Source: Pantoea agglomerans
GTDB lineage: Bacteria > Pseudomonadota > Gammaproteobacteria > Enterobacterales > Enterobacteriaceae
Assembly (NCBI RefSeq): GCF_021397715.1
Contig: NZ_CP090207.1
Coordinates: 310,001-374,000 of the forward strand
DNA: 64,000 nucleotides
Reading direction: 5' to 3'
In this document: piece after piece, positions 25,215-35,170 of the stretch
Numbering within the stretch: the first letter of the stretch is position 1
How the letters are laid out: each line of letters begins with the position of its first letter
Program-made: the position numbers and the translations under genes
The notes under the pieces: model-generated
Told to the model about the DNA's origin: nothing
Databases searched by the model: none
What the model saw: the letters and a program-made list of their open reading frames with translations, nothing else

Positions 25215-27890
25215 ATGAACCACGAACCGACGCGCCCCGATCCCGATGCTCTGTTGCAGGCTAACCGCGACAGCCATCGCGGGCGGCTGAAAATCTACTT
25301 TGGCGCCTGCGCAGGCGTCGGCAAAACCTACGCCATGCTGCAGGAGGCGCAACGGCTGCGGGCGCAGGGGCTGGATGTGCTGATCGGCGTGGTCGAGACC
25401 CACGACCGGCCGGAAACGGCGCAGCTGCTGACCGGCTTAACTCTGCTGCCGCGCCGCGCCACTGGTCGCTCACGCCACGCCGAGTTTGATCTCGATGCGG
25501 CGCTGGCGCGCCATCCGGCGGTGATCCTGATGGACGAACTGGCGCACACCAACGTTCAGGGTTCGCGCCATCCCAAACGCTGGCAGGACATTGAGGAGCT
25601 GCTGGAGGCGGGCATTGACGTGCTGACCACCGTCAACGTGCAGCATCTGGAGAGCCTCAACGATGTGGTGGGCGGCGTCACCGGTATTCAGGTGCGCGAA
25701 ACCGTGCCCGATCCCTTTTTCGACAGCGCCGACGAGGTAGTGCTGGTCGATCTGCCGCCTGACGATCTGCGGCAGCGGCTGAAAGAGGGCAAGGTCTATA
25801 TCGGTGACCGCGCCGAACGCGCCATTGAGAATTTTTTCCGCAAGGGCAACCTGTTTGCCCTGCGCGAACTGGCGCTGCGTCGTACCGCCGACCGGGTTGA
25901 TGACCAGATGCGCGCCTGGCGCGATCAGCAGGGACGGGATCGGGTCTGGCACACCCGCGATGCGATTCTGCTGTGCATCGGCGATGATAGCGGCAGTGAA
26001 AAACTGGTGCGTACCGCCGCACGGCTGGCGGCGCGGCTCGGCAGTGAATGGCATGCGGTCTATGTCGAGACGCCGCGGCTGAACCGGCTACCGGAAGCGC
26101 GGCGGCGGGCGATTCTGCGTACGTTGCAGCTGGCGCAGGAGCTGGGCGCGGAAACCGCCACGCTCTCCGATCCTGACGAAGCGGAAGCGGTGCTGCGATA
26201 CGCCCGCGAGCACAATCTCGGCAAAATCGTCACCGGCCGACGCCCGCTGCGGCGCTGGCGGCGTGACAGTTTTGCCGAGCGGCTGGGCCAGCTCGGCCCC
26301 GATCTCGATCTGCTGGTGGTGGCGCTGGATGAGCCGCTGCACGACGCGCCGCATCCGCTGGCGGACGGGCGGGTCACCAGCGACAAGTGGCGTATCCAGC
26401 TGCGCGGCGTGATGATGGCGCTGGTGCTGTGCATCCTGGTGACCGTCGCCGGTCAGTCGCTGCTGATCGGTTTCGATCCCGCTAACTGCGTGATGATCTA
26501 CCTGCTGGCGGTGGTGATCGTGGCGCTGCGCTATGGACGCTGGCCATCGGTGATCGCCACGGTGATGAATATTCTCGCCTTCGATCTCTTCTTTGTGGCA
26601 CCCACCGGCACGGTGGCGGTCTCTGACCTGCAATATCTGGTGACTTTTGGCGTAATGCTGGCGGTCGGGGTGATTGTCGGCAACCTGACCGCCGGAGTGC
26701 GTTATCAGGCGCGGGTGGCGCGCTACCGCGAGCAGCGGGCGCGCCAGCTCTATGAGATGGCGAAATCGCTCGGCAGCGCCTTAACGCCGCAGGATATTGC
26801 CGCCACCAGTCAGCGGGTGCTGGATGCGACGTTACAGGCGCGCTGTCTGCTGCTGCTGCCGGATGAGCAGGACGAACTGCATCCGGTGGGCGATGCGCTG
26901 CCCGCCAGTGAACCGGATCGCGCCATCGCTAAGTGGAGCTACAGCAAAGGCCAGCCGGCCGGTGCCGGAACCGACACCTTACCGGCGGTGCCGTACCAGA
27001 TTCTGCCGCTGAAAAGTGGCGCGCACTGCCGCGGCCTGCTGGTGGTGGAGCCGCAAAATCTGCGGCAGCTGATGATCCCCGAGCAGCAGCGGCTGGTGGA
27101 AACCTTTACGGTGCTGATCGCCAACGCGCTGGAGCGGATGGCGCTGTCGCACAGCGAGGCGGCGTCGCGGCTGTCGGCAGAGCGGGAGCAACTGCGCAAT
27201 GCGCTGCTCTCTGCCCTGTCACACGACCTGCGTACTCCGCTGACCGTGCTGTTTGGTCAGGCGGAGATGCTGATGCTCGACCTCGCCAGCGACAACTCAA
27301 AATATGTGCCGCAGGCCAGCCAGATCCGTGAGCAGACGCTGAGCACCATCCGGCTGGTGAGCAACATGCTGGATATGGCGCGCATTCAGTCGGGCGGGCT
27401 GAACCTGCGTGAAGAGTGGCTGGCGCTGGAAGAGGTGATCGGCGGGGCGCTGAGCAGCATGGCACCGTCGCTGAAAGGGCATGAGGTCCAGCTCGATCTG
27501 CCGGACGATATCGTGCTGATTAAAGGCGACAGCACCCTGCTGGAGCGGGTCTTTACCAACCTGATTGAGAACAGCCTCAAGTATGCCGGTAACTGCGCGC
27601 CGCGCGGGATTCGTGCCTGGCGTGCCGGGACGCGGCTGGAGATCGCCGTCTGGGATGGCGGGCCCGGCATTGCAGACGCCGATTTAAGCCGGATTTTCGA
27701 TAAGTTCTCGCGTGGCGATAAAGAGTCGGCGGTCCCCGGCGTCGGGCTGGGGCTGGCGATCTGTAAAACCATTGTTGAGAGTCACGGCGGGCAGATCTGG
27801 GCGGAGAACCGGCCTGAAGGCGGCGCCGCATTTCGTCTCTCGCTGCCGCTGCCGCCGGTTCCGGAAATTTCTGACGAAGGGCTGAAATAA
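25215..27890 (+). CDS. kdpD: Sensor histidine kinase KdpD
   Basis: An 891-residue membrane sensor kinase (894 in E. coli). The KdpD N-terminal domain has a Walker A motif, GACAGVGKT at 30-38, then ILMDELAHTN; a UspA-like domain covers about residues 245-370. Four membrane helices lie at about 395-500, then a GAF-like linker, the HisKA box ALSHDLRTP with H670, and the ATPase N and G boxes (NLIENSLKYAG, DGGPGIAD, GVGLGLAICKTI). The ATG at 25215 follows aagga. It senses low K+ and salt stress and normally phosphorylates KdpE; the cognate gene is not downstream, where yqhA starts after 54 bp. Confidence 0.96.
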   Translation: MNHEPTRPDPDALLQANRDSHRGRLKIYFGACAGVGKTYAMLQEAQRLRAQGLDVLIGVVETHDRPETAQLLTGLTLLPRRATGRSRHAEFDLDAALARHPAVILMDELAHTNVQGSRHPKRWQDIEELLEAGIDVLTTVNVQHLESLNDVVGGVTGIQVRETVPDPFFDSADEVVLVDLPPDDLRQRLKEGKVYIGDRAERAIENFFRKGNLFALRELALRRTADRVDDQMRAWRDQQGRDRVWHTRDAILLCIGDDSGSEKLVRTAARLAARLGSEWHAVYVETPRLNRLPEARRRAILRTLQLAQELGAETATLSDPDEAEAVLRYAREHNLGKIVTGRRPLRRWRRDSFAERLGQLGPDLDLLVVALDEPLHDAPHPLADGRVTSDKWRIQLRGVMMALVLCILVTVAGQSLLIGFDPANCVMIYLLAVVIVALRYGRWPSVIATVMNILAFDLFFVAPTGTVAVSDLQYLVTFGVMLAVGVIVGNLTAGVRYQARVARYREQRARQLYEMAKSLGSALTPQDIAATSQRVLDATLQARCLLLLPDEQDELHPVGDALPASEPDRAIAKWSYSKGQPAGAGTDTLPAVPYQILPLKSGAHCRGLLVVEPQNLRQLMIPEQQRLVETFTVLIANALERMALSHSEAASRLSAEREQLRNALLSALSHDLRTPLTVLFGQAEMLMLDLASDNSKYVPQASQIREQTLSTIRLVSNMLDMARIQSGGLNLREEWLALEEVIGGALSSMAPSLKGHEVQLDLPDDIVLIKGDSTLLERVFTNLIENSLKYAGNCAPRGIRAWRAGTRLEIAVWDGGPGIADADLSRIFDKFSRGDKESAVPGVGLGLAICKTIVESHGGQIWAENRPEGGAAFRLSLPLPPVPEISDEGLK

Positions 27891-27944
27891 CTTCACAGTT
27901 GATCAGTTATACTGCCCGACCTGTCTGATTATTATTGGGAATGT

Positions 27945-28448
27945 ATGGAACGTTTTACCGAAAACCTGATGTATGCATCGCGCTGGTTGCTGGCTCCGGT
28001 TTACATTGGACTTTCACTCGGCCTGCTGGCGCTGACCATCAAATTTTTCCAGGAAATTTTCCACCTGCTGCCCAACATTTTCAGCATCGCGGAAAACGAT
28101 CTGATCCTGCTGCTGCTGTCGCTGGTCGACATGACGCTGGTTGGCGGACTGCTGGTGATGGTGATGCTGTCGGGCTACGAAAACTTTGTTTCTAAACTCG
28201 ATATCGACGAAAGCAAAGAGAAGCTGAGCTGGCTCGGCAAGATGGATTCCGGCTCGCTGAAGAATAAAGTGGCGGCGTCGATTGTCGCTATCTCCTCGAT
28301 TCACCTGCTGCGGGTCTTCATGGAGGCGCGCAACGTCGCCAATGACAAACTGATGTGGTACGTGATTATCCACCTGACGTTTGTGCTCTCTGCCTTTGTG
28401 ATGGGCTGGCTGGATAATATGTCGCGTGGCGACAAGAAAGGCCACTGA
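27945..28448 (+). CDS. yqhA: Inner membrane protein YqhA (UPF0114)
   Basis: A 167-residue protein closely matching E. coli YqhA ([58 protein letters not shown]). About four membrane helices are predicted. Its physiological role is not established. The ATG at 27945 follows tgggaatgt. It occupies the place where kdpE would be in the E. coli kdp operon but has its own promoter-like TATACT at 27908-27913, so it is probably a separate unit. Confidence 0.9.
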   Translation: MERFTENLMYASRWLLAPVYIGLSLGLLALTIKFFQEIFHLLPNIFSIAENDLILLLLSLVDMTLVGGLLVMVMLSGYENFVSKLDIDESKEKLSWLGKMDSGSLKNKVAASIVAISSIHLLRVFMEARNVANDKLMWYVIIHLTFVLSAFVMGWLDNMSRGDKKGH

Positions 28449-28453
28449 GTGAG

Positions 28454-28478
28454 GCGGGTGCCAGAGCACCCGCTTTTT
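28454..28478 (+). terminator. Intrinsic terminator after yqhA
   Basis: GCGGGTGC (28454-28461) pairs with GCACCCGC (28466-28473) around the loop CAGA, followed by five T. It begins 5 bp after the yqhA stop. Confidence 0.85.
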
Positions 28479-28501
28479 GCCCCGCCCGCCCGCCATCGCC
28501 T

Positions 28502-29461
28502 TTATTGCCCCGATTTCGCCTGACGACGCGCTGCGGTGGCGGGCTGAGTTCCTGCCAGCTGCGGCATCACCGCTTTGATCATGGTAAAAAAATGCTGCAG
28601 CCGGGCCGGATAGTAGCTGGCCCACGGATAGGTCAGCCAGATCGGCAGCGGCGGTGCCTGCCACTGCGGCGTCAGCTGAATCAGCCGTCCGTCCGCTAGA
28701 TCCTCCTGCACCACCCACGACGACACGATCGCCGCGCCCATCCCCGCCAGCGCCGCTTTACGGACCGCATATAAACTGTCACTGCTAAGTCGCGGCGTGA
28801 TTGCCAGATTGATCGGCTGGCCGTCGTCAATCTTCTGTAATGCCACTTCGTTACGATAAAAACTGGTCAGCGCCAGCCACGGCAGATCGCGCAACTGTTC
28901 AACCTGCTCAATCGGCGGATGACGGTCCAGCAGCTCGGGCGACGCGACCACAATACGCGGCACTTCCGCCAGCAGAATCGCCACCACGGAGGGATCGGTC
29001 GGCGCGCCGACCTGAATGGCACAGTCGACATTTTCCGCCATAAAATCGGGCGTGCGGTCATTGAGCATCCACTCAATATTGAGTCGCGGATAGCGGCGAA
29101 GGTAGTCGACCAGCGGGGCGATCAGCTGATCCTGACCAAACGCGTGCGGCGCACGGACCCGCAGCGTACCGACCGGCTCGTCGCTGGCACCGGTCAGCTC
29201 ATCTTCCAGCGCATGCCAGGTCGCCAGCAATTGCCGCGCCTGAGCGTAACAGCGTTCGCCATCGTCAGTGAGCTTCAGTGCATGGGTGGTACGCAGGATT
29301 AACTTCAGGCCCAGCCGCTGCTCCAGGGCTTGCAGACGCCGGCTGATGGTCGGCTGGGTGGTGCCGAGCTGAGCGGCAGCGGCAGAGAGGCTGCCACTTT
29401 CCACGATACGAATAAAAGTCTGCATCAGGTCGATACGATCGCCGGTCGCTGGATTGCTCAT
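28502..29461 (-). CDS. LysR family transcriptional regulator
   Basis: A 319-residue LysR regulator with an N-terminal winged helix-turn-helix (SGSLSAAAAQLGTTQPTISR) and a C-terminal effector domain beginning GTLRVRAPHAFGQDQL. This subtype (residues RIDLMQTFIRIVE at the start) is like those regulating neighbouring exporters or oxidoreductases. ATG at 29461 is chosen; GTG codons 6 and 9 bp upstream extend the frame slightly. It is divergent from the MFS gene at 29555, separated by 93 bp, which makes that transporter its likely target. The inducer is unknown. Confidence 0.85.
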   Translation of the reverse strand: MSNPATGDRIDLMQTFIRIVESGSLSAAAAQLGTTQPTISRRLQALEQRLGLKLILRTTHALKLTDDGERCYAQARQLLATWHALEDELTGASDEPVGTLRVRAPHAFGQDQLIAPLVDYLRRYPRLNIEWMLNDRTPDFMAENVDCAIQVGAPTDPSVVAILLAEVPRIVVASPELLDRHPPIEQVEQLRDLPWLALTSFYRNEVALQKIDDGQPINLAITPRLSSDSLYAVRKAALAGMGAAIVSSWVVQEDLADGRLIQLTPQWQAPPLPIWLTYPWASYYPARLQHFFTMIKAVMPQLAGTQPATAARRQAKSGQ

Positions 29462-29554
29462 ACGCACCACGCATAACAGTTTTGTCTGACAGTAGTCTAC
29501 CGCGTATGGCCGCGATATGCGCTAATAGCCTTACGCACTTATGAGGATCACACC

Positions 29555-30760
29555 ATGTCAGCCATACGCAGCATCGCCACTCCGAACGAAACGCTTCCCG
29601 CTCCGCTGGTTTTTACCCTGGCGGCAGGCGCCGGACTGAGCGTGGCATCGATTTACTACAGCCAGCCGATGCTGGATATCATCAGCAAACAGTTTAACGT
29701 CGGCATCGGCGCGGTCGGCATGGTGCCGATGCTGACCCAGGCGGGCTATGCCCTGGGCATTTTATTGCTGGCGCCGCTTGGCGATCGCCATGACCGCCGT
29801 ACTATTATTTTTATCAAAGGATTGTTGCTGGTGGCGGCGTTGCTGCTGTGTGGTTTCTCTGGCGGGCTGAGCGCCTTGCTGATCGCCAGCTTCGTAACTG
29901 GCCTGACCGCGACGGTGGCGCAGGATATTGTACCGGCTTCGGCGGCGCTGGCCCCGGAACGCAGCCGCGGTAAAACGGTCGGCACGGTGATGACCGGCCT
30001 ACTGGTCGGCATTCTGCTGTCGCGGGTGATCAGTGGCGTGGTGGCCGAATATTTCGGCTGGCGCACTATGTATATGGTAGCGGCGCTGGCGGTGCTGCTG
30101 ATCAGCCTGACGCTGTGGCGGGTGCTGCCGCGCTTTACGCCCGGTACGTCGGTCAGCTATCCGCGTCTGCTGCTGTCGCTGGCGCATCTGTGGCGTCATC
30201 ATCAGACGCTGCGCCGTGCCGCACTGGCGCAGGGACTGCTGTCGGTCGGTTTTAGCGCCTTCTGGTCGACGCTGGCGTTAATGCTGAGCGATCGGTTTCA
30301 TCTCGACAGCGCGGTGGCCGGTGCCTTTGGTTTAGCCGGTGCCGCCGGTGCGATGGCTGCGCCGCTGGCCGGCAGCTTCGCTGACCGTATCGGTCCGGCC
30401 AGGGTAACCCAGGCGGGCGCCGCACTGGTTACCGTCTCGTTCGCCCTGATGTTTCTGCTGCCGCTCCTGCCGCTGCCGGCCCAGCTGGCGTTGATTGTGG
30501 TCAGCACCATCGGTTTCGACTTAGGGGTGCAGGCGACGCTGGTGGCGCATCAGACGCTGGTCTATGGCCTGGCGCCGGAAGCGCGCAGCCGTCTGAACGC
30601 GTTGCTGTTTACCGTGGTGTTTATCGGTATGGCAAGCGGCGCGGCGCTGGGTAGCCTGGCGCTGGCGCATTGGGGCTGGAACGGTGTGGTGGCGCTTTCA
30701 ACCCTGGCCGGTGCCGCCAGCCTGGCGGTGCGCTTTGCCAGCCGTCATCTGAAGAACTGA
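29555..30760 (+). CDS. MFS efflux transporter (DHA1-like)
   Basis: A 401-residue MFS protein with about 12 helices. The motif A loop between helices 2 and 3 reads LGDRHDRRTII, and the family block ATVAQDIVPASAALAPERSR resembles predicted sugar or drug exporters of the AraJ/YnfM/YgaY group. Start at 29555 has gaggatcacacc upstream. Divergent from a LysR regulator, a common layout for inducible efflux pumps. Substrate unknown. Confidence 0.83.
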   Translation: MSAIRSIATPNETLPAPLVFTLAAGAGLSVASIYYSQPMLDIISKQFNVGIGAVGMVPMLTQAGYALGILLLAPLGDRHDRRTIIFIKGLLLVAALLLCGFSGGLSALLIASFVTGLTATVAQDIVPASAALAPERSRGKTVGTVMTGLLVGILLSRVISGVVAEYFGWRTMYMVAALAVLLISLTLWRVLPRFTPGTSVSYPRLLLSLAHLWRHHQTLRRAALAQGLLSVGFSAFWSTLALMLSDRFHLDSAVAGAFGLAGAAGAMAAPLAGSFADRIGPARVTQAGAALVTVSFALMFLLPLLPLPAQLALIVVSTIGFDLGVQATLVAHQTLVYGLAPEARSRLNALLFTVVFIGMASGAALGSLALAHWGWNGVVALSTLAGAASLAVRFASRHLKN

Positions 30761-30822
30761 TTTCAGCGGCCGTCAAAAAATGTGCCAGGCTTATTCATAA
30801 ACCCGAAATAATCTGGAGTGTT

Positions 30823-32169
30823 ATGAGCTTTTTAGCCTGGACAGGTGCAGCGGGTGCCCTGCTGCTGCTGATGTCACTGGCTTCCGGTTGGATTCACCGG
30901 GGGCCGGTGACCTCGTTTGGCCTGTTTCTTATCGCTGGTATGTTGTGCGGGCCGTGGGCGTTTGATGTGCTGCACATTGATATCGTCACCCATTCCGAAG
31001 CGGTGGCCCACATCACCGAAATCACCATGGCCGCGTCGCTGTTTATCACCGGCCTGAAGCTGCGTTTACCGTTACAGAATAACTGCTGGCATACCGGTCT
31101 GCGGCTGGCTTTTCCCGCCATGCTGCTTACGGTGGGCGCAATGACGCTGCTGGCGCACTATCTGGTGGGGCTGGACTGGCCGATCGCGCTGGCGTTTGGG
31201 GCGATTGTCGCCCCGACCGACCCGGTGCTGGCGAGCTTAATCTCGGTCAACGATGCGCAGGATGACGATTCGCTGCGCGTCGCCATTTCCAGCGAAGCCG
31301 GGATGAACGATGGCTCCGCGCTGCCGCTGCTGGTGCTGGCCCTGCTGCTGTTTAATGGCGAAAGCCTGAACGGCGCGATGCTGGCGCACTGGGGCGCGAA
31401 AGAGGTGATATGGGCGATCGGTGGCGGCCTGGTCATCGGTTTCAGCCTGGGCCGTTTGATCGGCATCCTGGCGACCAGACTGCGTAACGCCAATGGCGAC
31501 GTTGCGCCCAACGACTTTCTGGCGCTGGCGCTGATTGCACTCAGTTATTCGCTGGTGCAGTGGCTGGGTGCTTCCGGCTTCCTGGCGGCCTTTGCCGCGG
31601 GTCTGGGCCTGCGCCGCGCCGAGCTGGGCGTGTTCCGTCGCCATCAGCCCGAGGATCTCTCCGAAGATGAACGGGTGCTGCCGTCTGAAGCGCTGGTCAA
31701 CCCGAATAAGCGACTGGCGCACCAGGGCGATAGCAGCATGGTGAAGTCGATAGGCTTTGTGGTCGGCGATGCGCTGTCGTTTGGTGACACCATTGAACGG
31801 TTACTGGCGGCGGGCATGATGGTGGTGCTGGGCGTCACGCTGGCGCAGCACTGGAATCTCTATGGTGTGCTGCTGGGGCTGGTGCTGTTTGTGGTGGTGC
31901 GCCCGCTGGCGGTCTGGCTGGTCACGCTGCGCGCCGGTCTGCCGCTGGGGCAGCGGCTGCTGATTGGCTGGCTTGGCATTCGCGGCATCGGCAGTCTGAA
32001 CTACATCGCCTACGCCTGGACGCACGGCATGGAAGGGCCGCAGATGGAGATCATGACCAATATGGCGTTAACCCTGGTGGTCTGTAGCGTGGTAATACAC
32101 GGCACAACCGTGTCACCCCTGCTAAACTGGCGTCAAAGGCGTCTGGAAGCCCTTCAGCGCAAGGTTTAA
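30823..32169 (+). CDS. Na+/H+ antiporter, CPA1 (NhaP-type) family
   Basis: A 448-residue membrane protein with about 12 helices and the cation:proton antiporter core: FGAIVAPTDPVLASLISVND (the TDP motif on helix 5/6) and SSEAGMNDGSALPLLVLALL, which carries the acidic NDG pair. It should exchange Na+ or K+ for H+ at the inner membrane. The ATG at 30823 follows ctggagtgtt; the frame is open another 51 codons upstream through the end of the MFS gene but without homology. A small secreted protein gene follows after 22 bp and may be cotranscribed. Confidence 0.88.
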   Translation: MSFLAWTGAAGALLLLMSLASGWIHRGPVTSFGLFLIAGMLCGPWAFDVLHIDIVTHSEAVAHITEITMAASLFITGLKLRLPLQNNCWHTGLRLAFPAMLLTVGAMTLLAHYLVGLDWPIALAFGAIVAPTDPVLASLISVNDAQDDDSLRVAISSEAGMNDGSALPLLVLALLLFNGESLNGAMLAHWGAKEVIWAIGGGLVIGFSLGRLIGILATRLRNANGDVAPNDFLALALIALSYSLVQWLGASGFLAAFAAGLGLRRAELGVFRRHQPEDLSEDERVLPSEALVNPNKRLAHQGDSSMVKSIGFVVGDALSFGDTIERLLAAGMMVVLGVTLAQHWNLYGVLLGLVLFVVVRPLAVWLVTLRAGLPLGQRLLIGWLGIRGIGSLNYIAYAWTHGMEGPQMEIMTNMALTLVVCSVVIHGTTVSPLLNWRQRRLEALQRKV

Positions 32170-32191
32170 TCCCGAAAAACAGGAGTAGAGA

Positions 32192-32530
32192 ATGAGAGTG
32201 ACCCACATACTGCTGCTGAGCGTACTGGCCTCTGGCAGCGCCCTGGCGGCGGACGACAGTGAACAGAATGTCTATGCCAGCCAGCTGTGTCACATTGTCA
32301 GCAGCGAAAAATCGGTCGCCAGTGCGGACCAGTATGTTGAGCAGATGAAATCGTACGTGGCGCGCAGCCAGTCGCCCACGGCGATGAACCAGCCCGGTTT
32401 TGATGAAGATACCGCGCGTGAAGTGGCCAGCGCCTGGCTGCAACTGGGTGACGATGAGCGCGCTAAACTGCGGGTCAATGAACAACAGTGTGAGCAGGCC
32501 GTGATGGCACAGTTCCAGCAGGAAGATTAA
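32192..32530 (+). CDS. Small secreted protein of unknown function
   Basis: A 112-residue protein with a clean Sec signal peptide (ILLLSVLASGSALAADD, cleavage after ALA near residue 19). The mature part of about 93 residues is acidic and mostly helical, with two cysteines (QLCHIV and EQQCEQ) that could form one disulfide in the periplasm. No family recognised. It has its own site (caggagtagaga) and lies 22 bp behind the antiporter gene, sharing a terminator, so a role in cation or envelope stress is possible but unproven. Confidence 0.72.
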   Translation: MRVTHILLLSVLASGSALAADDSEQNVYASQLCHIVSSEKSVASADQYVEQMKSYVARSQSPTAMNQPGFDEDTAREVASAWLQLGDDERAKLRVNEQQCEQAVMAQFQQED

Positions 32531-32546
32531 TTCGTCTGGTCAAGGT

Positions 32547-32575
32547 AAAAACGCGCCGTCCGGGCGCGTTTTTTT
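32547..32575 (+). terminator. Intrinsic terminator of the antiporter operon
   Basis: ACGCGCC (32551-32557) pairs with GGCGCGT (32563-32569), with A residues before and a run of T from 32569. It lies 20 bp after the small secreted protein gene. Confidence 0.88.
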
Positions 32576-32697
32576 ATGGATTTTGGCACTGGATTGCGTA
32601 CATAATCGCCAGCCATGGCACCGGACTTGCATCACACTTTATTCAGTAGCCCGCCGCAACGGCTGGCTGAGCGTTTTGATATCACTTAACAGGCATC

Positions 32698-33594
32698 ATG
32701 ATTACGCGTCGACGCTTTATTCTCGGCACGGGAGCGCTTGGGCTCTCCATGACCGCCGGCAAATTATTTGCCCGCGATGACATTATTCCCCTCTGGCCGG
32801 ACGATCCGCCCGGCGGCGGCGGCCCATCCGGCGAACTCCATATTAATTCCAGCGGTTCATGGTCAAATATTGTCAGCCCGGCGATCCAGCGTTTTAAGCC
32901 GGAAAATCCGAACGGTGAAGCGGTACTGATTGCCGCTGGCGGCGGCTATCGCTGGATTGGCATGGGACGCGAAGCCTGGCCGGTCGCGCGCTGGCTGAAC
33001 GCCAACGGCTACACCGCCTATGTGCTCAGCTATCGTTTACCGCATGAGAAGTGGCAGGCGGGCCGGCTGGCTCCGCTGCAGGATGCACAGCGGGCGATTC
33101 GGCTGGTGCGATCCTTTGAGCGTAAGGTGCATGTGCTGGGCTTCTCGGCCGGTGGTCATCTGTTAGGCATGGCGGCGGCGCGGCCCACGTTTGAGTCCTA
33201 TCCGGCCATCGATCCGCTGGATGAGGTGGTGCCAAAAGTGGATAGCGTTGGCCTGATCTACCCGGTGATTACGCTGGAAGCGCCTTATCAGCACACCAAT
33301 ACGCACCTGATGATGGTCGGCAAAAATGCCACGCCGCAGGATGAGGCTAACTGGTCGGTACAGAACTATGTCACCCGACAGTATCCGCCGACCTTTCTGG
33401 CGCAGGCTGAAGACGACCACACCTCCAATCCGTTTAACACCGAACTGATGCACGACACCTGTCGCCGTAATCGGGTGCCGGTCGAGCTGATTCAGATCAG
33501 TAAAGGCGGTCACGGCTTTGGGCTCGGCAAAGCGGGAACGCCCGCCGCGTTATGGGATCAGGCATATGTGCGCTGGCTGGATCGCGTGAGCTGA
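32698..33594 (+). CDS. Tat-exported alpha/beta hydrolase (acetyl esterase/BD-FAE-like)
   Basis: A 298-residue esterase-lipase. The N-terminus has a twin-arginine motif (TRRRFILGTGALGLSMTAG), predicting export of the folded enzyme by Tat. The fold is the Aes/feruloyl esterase-like type: LIAAGGGYRWIGMG near residues 77-90 forms the oxyanion region; nucleophile S150 lies in LGFSAGGHL, D240 in QAEDDHTSN and H272 in KGGHGFGLG. Relatives remove acetyl or similar esters from plant polysaccharides, which would suit a plant-associated enteric; this is inference. The ribosome site (cagg) is weak. Confidence 0.83.
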   Translation: MITRRRFILGTGALGLSMTAGKLFARDDIIPLWPDDPPGGGGPSGELHINSSGSWSNIVSPAIQRFKPENPNGEAVLIAAGGGYRWIGMGREAWPVARWLNANGYTAYVLSYRLPHEKWQAGRLAPLQDAQRAIRLVRSFERKVHVLGFSAGGHLLGMAAARPTFESYPAIDPLDEVVPKVDSVGLIYPVITLEAPYQHTNTHLMMVGKNATPQDEANWSVQNYVTRQYPPTFLAQAEDDHTSNPFNTELMHDTCRRNRVPVELIQISKGGHGFGLGKAGTPAALWDQAYVRWLDRVS

Positions 33595-33638
33595 GTTGCC
33601 CTGCGGTGGTGCAGTCCTGCACTCTCCTTATCGCAGGC

Positions 33639-33667
33639 AAAAAAAACAGGCGACCGGAGTCGCCTGT
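33639..33667 (-). terminator. Intrinsic terminator of gor
   Basis: Read on the minus strand, ACAGGCGAC (33667-33659) pairs with GTCGCCTGT (33654-33646) and is followed by eight T. It starts 24 bp after the gor stop. Confidence 0.85.
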
Positions 33668-33690
33668 CTGAAGCACTCTGCCGTTGCGGC

Positions 33691-35043
33691 TTAGCGCATG
33701 GTTACGAACTCTTCCGCTGCGGTCGGGTGAATCGCCACGGTATTGTCGAAGTCTTTTTTGGTGGCACCCATTTTCAGCGCCACCGCGAAGCCCTGCAGCA
33801 TCTCATCCATACCAAATCCGATACCGTGAATACCGACGATCTTCTCCTCGGCACCGACGCAGACCAGCTTCATGCGGCACGGCTGGCGATGCTGGGTCAC
33901 GGCGGTGTACATGGCGGTAAACGCCGATTTGTACACTTTCACCTGGTCGTCGCCATACTGCTCACGCGCCTGCGGTTCAGTCAGGCCGATGGTGCCAATC
34001 GGCGGATGGCTGAAGACCACGGTCGGGATGTTGCTGTAGTCGAGATGCTCGTCCGGCTTGTTGTTGAACAGGCGCTCAGAGAGGCGACGACCCGCCGCCA
34101 CGGCGACCGGCGTCAGTTCTACCGCGCCGGTGTTGTCACCGACCGCATAAACGCCAGATACGTTGGTGTTCTGAAACTTATCGACTTTGATATAGCCTTT
34201 TTCGTCCAGCGCCACGCCCGCAGCCGCGATATTCAGGTTGTCGTTAGCCGGTTCACGACCAATCGCCCACACCAGGCAATCCACGGTAAAGTCGCTGCCG
34301 TTTTCCAGCTGCAGCGTCAGGCTGCCATCGTCGTTTTTAATCACCGCTTTTGGAATCGATTCGGTATGCAGCGTCGGGCCTTCGCTGTTCATCACTTCCA
34401 CCAGCGTCTCGGTGATCAGCGGATCGAAGTCGCGCAGCGGACCATGTTTACGCACAAACAGATGGGTTTCCGATCCCAGTGCATTCACCACGCCCGCCAG
34501 TTCAACGGCGATATAACCCGCGCCCACTACCGCAGTCCGCTTAGGCAGCGCATCCAGTTCAAAGAAGCCGTCGGAATCAATGCCGTATTCCGCACCTGGA
34601 ATCGATGGCTGGCTGGGACGTCCGCCGGTGGCAATCAGGATATGGTTAGCCGTGATGATCTCGCCGTTGACTTCGACGCTGTGCGCATCAACAAAACGGG
34701 CGAAGCCTTTGATCACTTCAACGTTGTTTTTACCCAGCACGTTATCGTAAGAGGTGTGGATACGATCGATATAGGCCGTGCGGTTTTTTACCAGCGTGGC
34801 CCAGTCGAAGCGGTTAACCGTGGTGTCGAAGCCGTAGTCCGGCCCGTAGAGATGGATAGCTTCGGCGATTTGCGCAGCATGCCACATAATTTTCTTTGGT
34901 ACGCATCCCACGTTAACGCAGGTGCCACCCAGTTCTTTGGCTTCAATCAGGGCGCATTTCTGGCCATACATGGCTGCACGGTTGATCGAGGCGATGCCGC
35001 CGCTGCCGCCGCCGATGGCGAGATAGTCGAAATGTCGGGTCAT
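33691..35043 (-). CDS. gor: Glutathione-disulfide reductase
   Basis: A 450-residue FAD/NADPH flavoprotein, the same length as E. coli Gor. FAD motif GGGSGG is at 11-16; the redox-active disulfide C42/C47 lies in [13 protein letters not shown]; the NADPH motif is [13 protein letters not shown]; and the C-terminal [10 protein letters not shown] supplies the catalytic histidine of the partner subunit. It reduces glutathione disulfide in the cytoplasm. The ATG at 35043 gives the E. coli-like start MTRHFDY; an ATG four codons upstream (35055) is also possible. It sits beside rbn, CPBP and rlmJ in a rearranged version of the E. coli gor-rlmJ-prlC order. Confidence 0.96.
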   Translation of the reverse strand: MTRHFDYLAIGGGSGGIASINRAAMYGQKCALIEAKELGGTCVNVGCVPKKIMWHAAQIAEAIHLYGPDYGFDTTVNRFDWATLVKNRTAYIDRIHTSYDNVLGKNNVEVIKGFARFVDAHSVEVNGEIITANHILIATGGRPSQPSIPGAEYGIDSDGFFELDALPKRTAVVGAGYIAVELAGVVNALGSETHLFVRKHGPLRDFDPLITETLVEVMNSEGPTLHTESIPKAVIKNDDGSLTLQLENGSDFTVDCLVWAIGREPANDNLNIAAAGVALDEKGYIKVDKFQNTNVSGVYAVGDNTGAVELTPVAVAAGRRLSERLFNNKPDEHLDYSNIPTVVFSHPPIGTIGLTEPQAREQYGDDQVKVYKSAFTAMYTAVTQHRQPCRMKLVCVGAEEKIVGIHGIGFGMDEMLQGFAVALKMGATKKDFDNTVAIHPTAAEEFVTMR

Positions 35044-35170
35044 TGAAGTATCCATCCGGTTGCATGAAAAATTGGCATAGAGTGTAACGCTGCGGGTCGA
35101 ATTGACGCAAAGTTTGCGCCTATGATTGTAATAGGGTTCTGTTTTTCATTCACTGACAGGGAAGCATACC

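Noticed and set aside
27891..27944. Possible kdpE remnant after kdpD
   Set aside because: The 54 bp hold only a leader and a -10-like box for yqhA; nothing reads like a receiver domain.
33727..35046. 439-codon open frame antisense to gor
   Set aside because: Same cause; His/Arg-rich low-quality translation and gor is certain.
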